Source: GCA-016699895 sp964633435
Lineage (GTDB): Bacteria > Patescibacteriota > Saccharimonadia > Saccharimonadales > Saccharimonadaceae
DNA: 36,229 bases
Assembly (NCBI GenBank): GCA_964633435.1
Contig: CAZWHA010000005.1
Location: 1 to 36,229 of the forward strand
Direction of reading: 5' to 3'
The notes under the pieces are model-generated. The model ran no database searches and was not told the origin of the DNA. It saw only the letters and a list, made by a program, of their open reading frames with translations. A program made the position numbers and the translations under genes. Positions 15,355 through 22,487 of the stretch are shown here, piece after piece; position 1 is the first letter of the stretch, and every line of letters begins with the position of its first letter.

Positions 15355-17358
15355 ATGAGTAAGGGTATTAATTCGAAACCAAAAACAGTGGCTAGTTTAT
15401 TTGCTGGCGCAGGAGGGCTAGACCTCGGACTCAAACAGGCGGGTCTCGAAATTATATGGGCAAATGATTTTGACCAAGATAGCTGTGACACCTACAAGAT
15501 GAACGTTGACGAAAGAATTGTGTGTGGTGACATTAGTAATATTGCGTCAGAAGATATCCCAGATGCAGATGTTATAGCTGGTGGGTTTCCTTGTCAGGGA
15601 TTTTCCGTTGCTAATAAGTTTCGTAATGTCGAAGATACCCGCAATCAACTTTATTTAGAAATGCTTAGAATTATCAAAGACAAACAGCCTAAGTGGTTTA
15701 TTGCTGAAAATGTAAAAGGAATCCTGAGCTTGGATGGCGGCAAGGTTTTTGAGATGATATTACAAGACTTCAAAGAAGCTGGATATCATGTCGAGTACCA
15801 GCTTGTAAACATGGCTGATTTCGGAGTGCCGCAAATGCGTAAGCGCGTTTTAATGCTTGGAACGAGGAGTGATTTACCCATAAGCATGAGACTACATCAT
15901 CCTAAGCCGACACACTCAGAGAAGCCGGCTCTCGGAATGCAGAAATGGATAACTGCAGGTGAAGCAATGACTAGTTTTAAGAAATATGTTGTCCCACATG
16001 ACTTACAATCTGGATATAAATTTGTCGAACGAAATTTTACCGGACACCGCAAAACTAACCCAGACAAACCAGCACCAACTGTCCTTGCTCGTGGGAATGG
16101 TAAGGGTGGCAATAACGCAACACCACATCCCCTAGAGAACCGTAGAATGTCCGTTATGGAAAGTGCTTATATTCAGACATTTCCGATGGATTTCAAATTT
16201 CAAGGAAAAATGACATCTCAGTATCGGCAAATCGGTAATGCCGTTCCTGTTCTTTATGGAAAACATTTAGGCGAAGAATTAAACCAGATAGAAGAAGACA
16301 TTCTGAGTGCACCTAAGTCAACCAACCAACTTACAGTTGCTTCATTATTTTCAGGTGCAGGTGGCTTAGATTTGGGCTTTCAAAAGGCTGGGTACAAATT
16401 AGTTTGGGCCAATGACAATGACCACGACTCAGTAGAGACATACAAGCTTAACTTTGGCGACCATTGTGTTCTTGCGAATATAGAAGATATAGACGTGAGT
16501 AGTATTCCGGATGTAGACATTATTATTGGCGGATTCCCTTGTCAGGGCTTTTCGGTAGCTAACATGAAGAGACACGTAGATGATAGCCGCAACGTACTAT
16601 ATAAAAGTTTTGTCAAAGCAGTTACAGTCAAACAGCCTAAGTATTTCTTGGCTGAAAATGTAAAAGGTATCCTAAGTATTGCAAAAGGCGAAGTATTCAA
16701 ACTGATAGTTGAAGAGTTTAGTAATGCTGGTTACCGTTGTCGTTATGCACTCGTAAATGCCGCCGACTACGGAGTACCCCAAAACAGACAGCGTGTGCTT
16801 ATTTTCGGCGTTAGGAAAGATTTGGATGTTGCCGAGATAGATTGGCCACCAAAAACTACACACGAGAATAACCATGTAAGCATAGGTAAGGCATTGGCAG
16901 ATTTACCTGACCCTGATGGTGAACATAATCTTTTAAACCACGTTTACTCGGCATTCAAATTGAAATTTAACGGCTACATTTCTAATAGAGCTGTAGACCC
17001 AGATAAGCCATCACCAACTATTACGGCGCGAGGGGATACAAAAGGTGGCGCAATGATTATTCATCACCCATCAAACACACGAAGGATAACCTGTCGTGAA
17101 GCTGCCGTGATACAAGGTTTCCCCTTGGACTTCAAGTTTTATGGCTCCATGACATCTGTATACAGACAGGTGGGTAATGCGGTGCCCTCGCAATTAGCTT
17201 TTGCAGCAGCCAGCCAGATTAAGAAGTATGATGAGCTGGCCAACAATACTCTCACGGTCAACAAAAAGATGCGGTCAACGGTCGGCTTGGAGCAAGAAGA
17301 GTCGTCGGAAGAAGCTAAAGTTTTTCGACAAGCTTCTCTGCTGCCTGACTTAGCGTAA
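15355..17358 (+). CDS. Fused double DNA (cytosine-5) methyltransferase
   Basis: 667 residues containing two complete C5-cytosine methyltransferases in tandem. Domain 1 (about 10-310): motif I LFAGAGGLDLG, motif IV GGFPCQGFS with C80, ENVKG, motif VIII-type FGVPQMRKRV, motif IX KPAPTVLARG, motif X QIGNAVP. Domain 2 (about 322-625) repeats all of them: LFSGAGGLDLG, GGFPCQGFS with C396, ENVKG, YGVPQNRQRV, KPSPTITARG, QVGNAVP. Both should be active. TATAAT at 15339-15344 sits 10 nt before the ATG (leaderless). The 3' end overlaps the convergent HNH gene by 44 bp. Paired, full-activity m5C domains usually mean an asymmetric target, each domain modifying one strand (inference). Confidence 0.93.
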   Translation: MSKGINSKPKTVASLFAGAGGLDLGLKQAGLEIIWANDFDQDSCDTYKMNVDERIVCGDISNIASEDIPDADVIAGGFPCQGFSVANKFRNVEDTRNQLYLEMLRIIKDKQPKWFIAENVKGILSLDGGKVFEMILQDFKEAGYHVEYQLVNMADFGVPQMRKRVLMLGTRSDLPISMRLHHPKPTHSEKPALGMQKWITAGEAMTSFKKYVVPHDLQSGYKFVERNFTGHRKTNPDKPAPTVLARGNGKGGNNATPHPLENRRMSVMESAYIQTFPMDFKFQGKMTSQYRQIGNAVPVLYGKHLGEELNQIEEDILSAPKSTNQLTVASLFSGAGGLDLGFQKAGYKLVWANDNDHDSVETYKLNFGDHCVLANIEDIDVSSIPDVDIIIGGFPCQGFSVANMKRHVDDSRNVLYKSFVKAVTVKQPKYFLAENVKGILSIAKGEVFKLIVEEFSNAGYRCRYALVNAADYGVPQNRQRVLIFGVRKDLDVAEIDWPPKTTHENNHVSIGKALADLPDPDGEHNLLNHVYSAFKLKFNGYISNRAVDPDKPSPTITARGDTKGGAMIIHHPSNTRRITCREAAVIQGFPLDFKFYGSMTSVYRQVGNAVPSQLAFAAASQIKKYDELANNTLTVNKKMRSTVGLEQEESSEEAKVFRQASLLPDLA

Positions 17359-18412
17359 GGTTGCTAAACTTTGCGTATTCACGCAAGTTTTTCTCTGCAC
17401 TTTCTAGCCTATACGTTTCAGGGTATGCCCACGGGCTAGTGTCCCAATCATAGTTAATACCTATACGCTTAGTAAACTCTCGTTTCTGCTGGTTACAAAA
17501 CCGACATAGTGTCATAAGTTTTTCAGAAAAGTTAGCATCGGTCAAATTATCAGCTTGAAAGATTACTGGAACCCTATGGTCGGGAGATAGCTGAGCAGGG
17601 TCGTTAGAATAATCATTCAGGCAAATGCGGCAGGTGTATTCTTGCGCCTCGAATAATTGAGCTCTCCACGTAGACTTAATGGCGGTCCTCTTTACCTGTT
17701 GCTCACGAGACTGTTCACGAGTTGATATCTTATACATTTGTTGTTGCTGACCATTTATACGCTCTCGATAAACAAACATGTGTGCGTCATCGCCCTCACG
17801 TGTCCAACCTTCATTTCTTAGTACGTCAGCAGTTTTACTTGGGTCTCCATAATACCTTACGACTGCGTCGCTGTTCTCGTCGCTTATTGGCCACTGTAAA
17901 CCAGCGAGATATTTTGCTGGAATATTTATTTCTAAGTGGTTCCTTGGATGAGCTTCTAGGTCGTAGAGTACACACAGCGCTGCGATTACCCTGGCTCGGT
18001 CGTTGAAGCTGTATTCAAAAACCTCATCTTTATTTGCTATCGAAAAATGATAGTACGTACCACCGTCTGCCTCATTAGTTCTAGTGAGTAGGTTAGATAA
18101 TGACCTCTCAAGTATTTCGCCGAACTGGTAGGCATCGACCGCTTCCGTACTGACCGATGTCGCTTCGACGGACTTTTCTGAAACTCGCTTCCAAGTTAAG
18201 TCTTTTGGCCATCCAACTATTTCAAAATCTGTTCTCGCCGCTTCACGCCAAATACCAGCATCATCTGTCTTGAATGAACTCAAGAGCTTTGAGAATAACT
18301 CAGTCTGCATAAATGTATTGGCTGTCGAAGCAGTCTTAAACTCACATATGAGCTTCTGGCCAGTCATACGAAGTGAGAAAAGTGGACAATTATATACAGG
18401 ATTGCTGGTCAT
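17315..18412 (-). CDS. HNH restriction endonuclease (probable partner of the methyltransferase)
   Basis: 365 residues. C-terminal HNH/ββα-metal nuclease: zinc pairs C261-xx-C264 (CRICLND) and C303-xx-C306 (CRFCNQQK) around the catalytic D278-H279-R280 (SPDHRVPV). The N-terminal about 240 residues have no recognised motif and probably hold the DNA-recognition part. Convergent with, and overlapping by 44 bp, the double methyltransferase, the arrangement of a type II restriction-modification system. The TATAGT (18419-18424) is 6 nt from the ATG, so it has its own leaderless promoter. Target sequence unknown; a homing or McrA-like modification-dependent nuclease is the main alternative. Confidence 0.75.
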   Translation of the reverse strand: MTSNPVYNCPLFSLRMTGQKLICEFKTASTANTFMQTELFSKLLSSFKTDDAGIWREAARTDFEIVGWPKDLTWKRVSEKSVEATSVSTEAVDAYQFGEILERSLSNLLTRTNEADGGTYYHFSIANKDEVFEYSFNDRARVIAALCVLYDLEAHPRNHLEINIPAKYLAGLQWPISDENSDAVVRYYGDPSKTADVLRNEGWTREGDDAHMFVYRERINGQQQQMYKISTREQSREQQVKRTAIKSTWRAQLFEAQEYTCRICLNDYSNDPAQLSPDHRVPVIFQADNLTDANFSEKLMTLCRFCNQQKREFTKRIGINYDWDTSPWAYPETYRLESAEKNLREYAKFSNLTLSQAAEKLVEKL

Positions 18413-18579
18413 AATAACACTATACTACCATCTTATTAAGGAGAATGATATATCTGTTCTCTTTGCCGCGATACTACGTTATGTATTGGGCGCACGATAA
18501 TTACAAGATTTGTGAATTATGCCGGTAACTCTAATTACAGGCACTTGGTAAAAATCGGTTAAAATATACTCAGGAATAA

Positions 18580-19188
18580 ATGAGAATGAGAATGACGTCG
18601 GAGCAGCAGCATAAACTTGCGAAATGGTGGCTTATTGAGCAGCTGCGTGCCTTGTTCCTGTCTAGCGACCCCTCGGAAATGGTTGTGCAGTACACAATAA
18701 AAGAGCCGTCAACCGCAGATATGCCCTCCGTAGACCTACAGCGCAGTTTGCTGGAGCAGTTGGCGTTTACTAAGCATATTCTATTAAAACCTCTGGACGA
18801 TAAAACATACGAGGTGGCATGGCAGTTTGAGTTTGAGAGTCTGTATCGCAAGCAGCAAGAACTAGTTAAAGACATGCAGGTGCAGAGCGGCGAACCTGTA
18901 GCGTTTGACGATGAGACTGGTGTTTTGACAATGGGTATTAAAAACGCACAGCTGCCACCGTTTAAGAAAGAACACCTGCTGTGTGGAGTGATGTTCAAGT
19001 ACCGTGTCGGCGAGCCTGTAGACACCAGTATTGTCTATGAAGAAATGGAAGAGAATGATGACTGGAATGAAACAGCCAAGCGTATGATTAAAGACACTGT
19101 TATTCGCATAAACAATCGCGTCAACGAAACGTTAGATATTCCGTATCTTTTCAAGCTGGAAAAGAATACTATCAGGCGTACTTTTTAG
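18580..19188 (+). CDS. Unknown phage-like protein
   Basis: 202 residues from 18580, or shorter from the ATGs at 18586 or 18592 (MRMRMTSEQQ). TATACT around 18566-18571 and CAGGA precede it. Mostly helical and charged N-terminal half, a beta-rich middle (GVLTMGIKNAQLPPF, LLCGVMFKYRVGEP) and an acidic patch (YEEMEENDDWNE). No known family or membrane segment. It leads a run of small genes on the plus strand typical of phage or plasmid early regions. Confidence 0.55.
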   Translation: MRMRMTSEQQHKLAKWWLIEQLRALFLSSDPSEMVVQYTIKEPSTADMPSVDLQRSLLEQLAFTKHILLKPLDDKTYEVAWQFEFESLYRKQQELVKDMQVQSGEPVAFDDETGVLTMGIKNAQLPPFKKEHLLCGVMFKYRVGEPVDTSIVYEEMEENDDWNETAKRMIKDTVIRINNRVNETLDIPYLFKLEKNTIRRTF

Positions 19189-19193
19189 AGGTC

Positions 19194-19221
19194 GCTCACC
19201 TCACTCACCTTTGGCTCACCT
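19194..19221. repeat. Short CTCACCT repeat cluster
   Basis: Three near-direct copies of (G)CTCACCT occur at 19194-19201, 19203-19210 and 19214-19221, in the 79-nt gap between two small genes. Possibly operator half-sites; short enough to be chance. Confidence 0.3.
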
Positions 19222-19267
19222 GTCATATTGGTAAGCTCGTTGCAGTACATAAACGTACGGCAACATT

Positions 19268-19504
19268 ATGAGCAACAACTATGAATACGAAACTAGCGAC
19301 TTAGGTCTTGCCACGGCACTGATTGCGGCAGGCCTAGAACTCGTACGGATTGAGAAAAGCAATCCACGCCGAGCTACTTTCGTATTCGATAATTCCGAAC
19401 AACTACACACCTACGAACGTGAGTATTGGGCTGACGAATTGTTCGTGTCTGCTCTGAAATATAACGATACGTTGAAACGGTTGAAAGCGAGGCTATACTC
19501 GTGA
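19268..19504 (+). CDS. DUF5659-like small protein
   Basis: 78 residues: YETSDLGLATALIAAGLEL, a basic middle (KSNPRRATFVF) and YERE...LKARL at the end. The pattern (ETSDL.LA..L...G, RR..FVF, C-terminal LK.R) fits my memory of the DUF5659 family, common in CPR mobile regions; function unknown. Its TGA overlaps the GTG start of the next gene by 4 bases, so they are coupled. Confidence 0.5.
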   Translation: MSNNYEYETSDLGLATALIAAGLELVRIEKSNPRRATFVFDNSEQLHTYEREYWADELFVSALKYNDTLKRLKARLYS

Positions 19505-19722
19505 ACGACCTAGCCTATGACATTACCAGCAAAGATGTGATGTGGGTGCAGGAGCAGTACCGCAGCAGGTTTGGCGTTGAGCTTGATAGCGAAACTGCCA
19601 TGCGTAAGCTACACCTGCTCGTACGACAGATGCACGTGCTGTACCAGCCGATAACCAAAGCCCAAGCAGGGCAAATAAATGAGGAACAACATGACAATAA
19701 CAACGCCAGCAAGCCACAATAA
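19501..19722 (+). CDS. Small unknown protein, GTG start
   Basis: 73 residues, start GTG at 19501 inside the previous stop (GTGA overlap). Two amphipathic helices (DVMWVQEQYRSRFGV, ETAMRKLHLLVRQMHVLY) then a Gln/Asn-rich polar tail. No family recognised. Tight coupling to the DUF5659-like gene supports that it is translated. Confidence 0.45.
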   Translation: MNDLAYDITSKDVMWVQEQYRSRFGVELDSETAMRKLHLLVRQMHVLYQPITKAQAGQINEEQHDNNNASKPQ

Positions 19723-19752
19723 CGCCAGTACTGCTGTCATAGGGGTAATCCT

Positions 19753-20091
19753 ATGAAATTTGACATCTCCGATATGTACGCAGAGGTGCGTAAGCAGAAC
19801 GATAAGGGCGTGTACATCGTTAAGGTGAACTTTCCAGCTATGGGTCTGTATATCAACGGCTGGCGTGTGCAACCGTCAAAAAAGTCTGGTGAGGAGCTGT
19901 GGGTACAGCCACCGTCTGTGTTTATGGGTCGCTGGCAACAAATAACCGAGTTCAATACACGTATGCCACTCTACGGCTACATCAAGGACGAGATACTGCG
20001 AGCTGTAGACGCTTACGCTGCACCGGAACCCGATGTTGTCGTGGAGGACATTAGCGATGAGCCTATCAGCCTTGACGACATACCCTTTTAG
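19753..20091 (+). CDS. Small protein with SSB-like DDIPF tail
   Basis: 112 residues. N-terminal about 85 residues are compact beta/alpha (VYIVKVNFPAMGLYINGWRV, ELWVQPPSVFMGRWQQITEF). The last about 25 are acidic and end in exactly DDIPF, the tip by which bacterial SSB recruits its partners (RecO, RecQ, PriA, ExoI, chi subunit). It is not a classic OB-fold SSB by sight. It may be an element-encoded single-strand binder or a decoy that engages the host's SSB-partner proteins (inference). A stop-start gap of 30 nt with GGGGTAATCC separates it from the preceding gene. Confidence 0.55.
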   Translation: MKFDISDMYAEVRKQNDKGVYIVKVNFPAMGLYINGWRVQPSKKSGEELWVQPPSVFMGRWQQITEFNTRMPLYGYIKDEILRAVDAYAAPEPDVVVEDISDEPISLDDIPF

Positions 20092-20111
20092 TAAGCCCCC
20101 ATAGCTACTGC

Positions 20112-20177
20112 TTATCTGTATAGGTAAATCTATACAGATAACTATCTATATAGATACATATAGGTATCTATATATAG
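20112..20177. repeat. Cluster of AT-rich palindromes before the recombinase
   Basis: TTATCTGTATAG (20112-20123) and its exact reverse complement CTATACAGATAA (20130-20141) form a 12-bp inverted repeat. Next come the perfect 14-bp palindrome TATCTATATAGATA (20143-20156) and CTATATATAG (20168-20177). The core TATCTRTATAG recurs four times. The cluster lies just upstream of a small gene and the serine recombinase, so operator, origin or recombination accessory sites are all possible. Confidence 0.5.
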
Positions 20178-20213
20178 GTTACTTCTATGTAGATAAATAT
20201 AAAGGAGATAGAG

Positions 20214-20375
20214 ATGGACAATCCGATTACAGAGTTGATAAGCATGCTACTAGAGTTTCAAGAATACGACCGCAAGAAACGCTCAGAGGCTATTAAACGA
20301 GGTCTTGCACTACGCAAAGCCACGCTCAACCAACAACCCCAACCAGTGCAAAAAATCAAGGGTGAACGCCCATAA
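20214..20375 (+). CDS. 53-aa basic protein upstream of serine recombinase
   Basis: Start ATG 20214 after the strong site AAAGGAG (20201-20207). MDNPITELISMLLEFQEYDR begins an amphipathic helix; then KKRSEAIKRGLALRKATLN is basic, and the end is Gln/Pro-rich. It sits between the palindrome cluster and the recombinase, the place for a recombination directionality factor or repressor, but the sequence alone does not prove that. Confidence 0.5.
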   Translation: MDNPITELISMLLEFQEYDRKKRSEAIKRGLALRKATLNQQPQPVQKIKGERP

Positions 20376-20452
20376 ACTTTTACCGCACGTATGGTGAAAG
20401 ACTTTCAGCCAACTAATCGACCCAAGCAGTCATAATGAAATGGAGATTTGAA

Positions 20453-22156
20453 ATGAGTACCAAAAATACACCAGCAACCGGTAGACCATATCGCTACATA
20501 GCCTACATGCGTAGGTCTGATAAACGAGATGAGCGACAAGTCCTATCTTTGTCGGCGCAGAAAAGTAAAATTGAGGAGCACTTTGCCGAGCTGGAAATCA
20601 TAGACTGGCAAGAAGAAAAAAGAAGTGCATTTACGCCAAACAACCGTCCTGTGTTTGCCTCGATAATTGAGCGTATTAGGCGTGGTGAGGCTGACGGGAT
20701 TGTAGCCTGGCACACGAATAGGCTATCACGTAATGCCGTTGACGCAGGGACGATTGTAGAGGCTCTGCGAGACGGTACAATCAAAGACCTAAAGTTCTGC
20801 TCATTTAACTTCGAGAACACACCAGAGGGCATATGGATGCTACAGCAGATGTTGTCGCAGGGTCAGTACGAGTCTGCGAAGTTGGGTGCTGAAGTTAAGC
20901 GAGGTATGCAGCAAAAAATCAAAGAGAAGAACGAGTCGCCTGGTGCTGTACCGACTGGTTATATGAAAGTACCTATGACCGACAGCGATGGCAACATACT
21001 AATCAACCCGAAATATAACAAGGTAATTACCAGAACTGCGAATGACCCAGACCGATACCACCTAGTCCAAAGAATGTGGAAAATGCTCCTGACAGGCAGG
21101 TATACACCTCGTCAGATACGCAGAATAGCCAATGACGAGTGGGGTTACACAACAAGAAAGACAAAGAAAATGGGTGGCACACCTATAGCCCTCAGCAGCA
21201 TATATCGTATGTTCAATAACGTATTCTATGCTGGCTATATCTCGTATATGGGCGAGCTAACACCGGGTCATCATGAGCCGATGATAACCCTAGAGGAGTT
21301 TGATCTCGCTCAAAAGATACTTGGCGAACGAGGCAAGCCTCGAAATGATGCCAACGGTTACAGCTACGCCTATACTAGCCTTATAAAGTGCGGTGAGTGT
21401 GGCTGTAGTATTGTCGGCAAAACCAATATGAGAAAGTTAAAATCTGAAGATAGAGTGGCAGTATATGTTCACTACTACTGCATACGCAAAAGTGATGTAC
21501 GCCCCTGTAACCAGGTGAAGTATACACGCCTAGAAGATTTAGAGGCTGAAATAGACGCAGAACTAGCAAAATACACTATCCTGCCTGAGTTTCGTGATAA
21601 AGCCCTAGAGATACTCCAGCGAAGCCACAAGATAGAAGTCAGTGAGCGTAGCAAGCTGTACAAAATGCAACAGCAGAAACGCCAGCAGGTACAAGCTAAG
21701 ATAGACGGTCTGACCGATATGCGTTTAGGTGGTCTTATGGACGACGCGGAGTACCTGGAGCAGAAAAAACGCCTAAAGAACGAGCTGTTCCGAATAGATG
21801 ACGGCATACGCAGTACCGAGCAGCGAGCTGATGATTGGCTAGAACTTACCGAACAAGCCTTTGACTTCGCAACATACGCACGTGTGCGGTTTCGTGAGGG
21901 CGACACAACGGTCAAAAGGGACATACTGCGAACACTAGGTGCGAACTTCCAATTAAAAGACCATAAACTCACTCTCACCCCTAGTGAATGGCTGGTTCCG
22001 ATAGGCGAAATGTACCCGGCATTGGAGGCAGAGTTTCTAAGGAGGGGTAGAACCAACAAAAAAACCGCATCTACCACTGTGGGTGATACGGTTTTCTTGG
22101 ATAAATCATCAACTTGGAGGGCCCACCGGGACTTGAACCCGGGACACCAAGCTTAA
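20453..22156 (+). CDS. Large serine recombinase (integrase), C-terminus inside tRNA-Lys
   Basis: 567 residues from ATG 20453, chosen because GGAG at 20441-20444 is well spaced; an earlier ATG at 20435 lacks one. Resolvase domain with nucleophile S22 (YMRRSDKRDERQ) and LSRNAVDAG; then a recombinase domain (about 165-290), a zinc ribbon with CGEC at about 313 and C-x7-C about 30 residues later, then a coiled coil (about 390-455). These are hallmarks of large serine integrases. The last about 30 codons read through the tRNA-Lys terminator into tRNA-Lys (antisense RDLNPGHQA), so the C-terminus is set by the integration site and may differ in the excised form. Confidence 0.9.
   Translation: MSTKNTPATGRPYRYIAYMRRSDKRDERQVLSLSAQKSKIEEHFAELEIIDWQEEKRSAFTPNNRPVFASIIERIRRGEADGIVAWHTNRLSRNAVDAGTIVEALRDGTIKDLKFCSFNFENTPEGIWMLQQMLSQGQYESAKLGAEVKRGMQQKIKEKNESPGAVPTGYMKVPMTDSDGNILINPKYNKVITRTANDPDRYHLVQRMWKMLLTGRYTPRQIRRIANDEWGYTTRKTKKMGGTPIALSSIYRMFNNVFYAGYISYMGELTPGHHEPMITLEEFDLAQKILGERGKPRNDANGYSYAYTSLIKCGECGCSIVGKTNMRKLKSEDRVAVYVHYYCIRKSDVRPCNQVKYTRLEDLEAEIDAELAKYTILPEFRDKALEILQRSHKIEVSERSKLYKMQQQKRQQVQAKIDGLTDMRLGGLMDDAEYLEQKKRLKNELFRIDDGIRSTEQRADDWLELTEQAFDFATYARVRFREGDTTVKRDILRTLGANFQLKDHKLTLTPSEWLVPIGEMYPALEAEFLRRGRTNKKTASTTVGDTVFLDKSSTWRAHRDLNPGHQA
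22061..22095 (-). terminator. Terminator of tRNA-Lys within the recombinase 3' end
   Basis: AAAACCG (22061-22067) pairs with CGGTTTT (22089-22095), with a further ATC/ACC-GGT/GAT stem inside. On the minus strand the hairpin ends in a run of seven T. It lies 20 nt past the tRNA-Lys 3' end and inside the recombinase reading frame. Confidence 0.6.
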
Positions 22157-22191
22157 GAGGCTCGTGCTCTAACCAACTGAGCTATAGGCCC
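22115..22191 (-). tRNA. tRNA-Lys (anticodon CTT)
   Basis: 77 nt including an encoded CCA. Acceptor GGGCCTA/TGGGCCC, D-arm with GCTCAGTTGG-type loop, anticodon stem CGAGC/GCTTG with loop CTCTTAA (anticodon CTT), T-arm CCGGG-TTCAAGT-CCCGG. Upstream TATAAT (22205-22210, minus strand). The serine recombinase overlaps its 3' part, marking it as a probable insertion target. Confidence 0.95.
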
Positions 22192-22239
22192 ATAACCAGC
22201 CTAGATTATACACTAGACCGGGTGTAATTTCAATCTCTG

Positions 22240-22267
22240 TTGCACTACTGGCTCAGTCTGCTACAAT
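22240..22267 (+). promoter_or_regulatory. tRNA-Arg promoter
   Basis: TTGCAC (22240-22245), 16-nt spacer ending in TGC, and TACAAT (22262-22267), placed 11 nt before the tRNA. Confidence 0.55.
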
Positions 22268-22278
22268 AGATATGTTGC

Positions 22279-22355
22279 GCACCCGTAGCTCAGCGGATTA
22301 GAGTACTTGGCTTCGAACCAAGTGGTCGCAGGTTCGAATCCTGCCGGGTGTACCA
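22279..22355 (+). tRNA. tRNA-Arg (anticodon TCG)
   Basis: 77 nt with encoded CCA. Acceptor GCACCCG/CGGGTGT (G1-U72 wobble), anticodon stem CTTGG/CCAAG with loop CTTCGAA (anticodon TCG), T-loop GTTCGAATC. Starts 88 nt from tRNA-Lys, in opposite orientation, and precedes the DGR target gene. Confidence 0.93.
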
Positions 22356-22414
22356 AGATTATTGAAATATCCAACTCTCTATCTGATATAGTGATTGACA
22401 AATAGCCGAAATAC

Positions 22415-22443
22415 TTGCATATTTAATAGTTTTATGCTATAAT
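22415..22443 (+). promoter_or_regulatory. Promoter of the DGR target gene
   Basis: TTGCAT (22415-22420), 17-nt spacer ending TGC, TATAAT (22438-22443). The same TTGCAT-17-TATAAT layout, with a TTTTATG run in the spacer, is found before the paralogue at 25298. A ribosome site AGGAAGG precedes the ATG at 22488. Confidence 0.7.
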
Positions 22444-22487
22444 GGTAGTGAATAGTAAAGATTACTAGCATTAGGAAGGACCACCAC

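Larger units (their letters stand above)
11972..22114. mobile_element. Integrated element next to tRNA-Lys (borders approximate)
   Basis: The span holds two site-specific recombinases, a restriction-modification pair, DUF4238, an orphan RarA C-terminal domain and small phage-like genes, between host housekeeping genes and a tRNA gene. The serine recombinase gene runs into the 3' end of tRNA-Lys, the usual place for an integrase beside an attachment site. I could not find a second copy of the tRNA 3' end, so the left border (between about 11830 and 11972) is a guess. No capsid, terminase or replication initiator is seen, so it is a small integrative or defence-type element rather than a full prophage. 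Confidence 0.5.
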
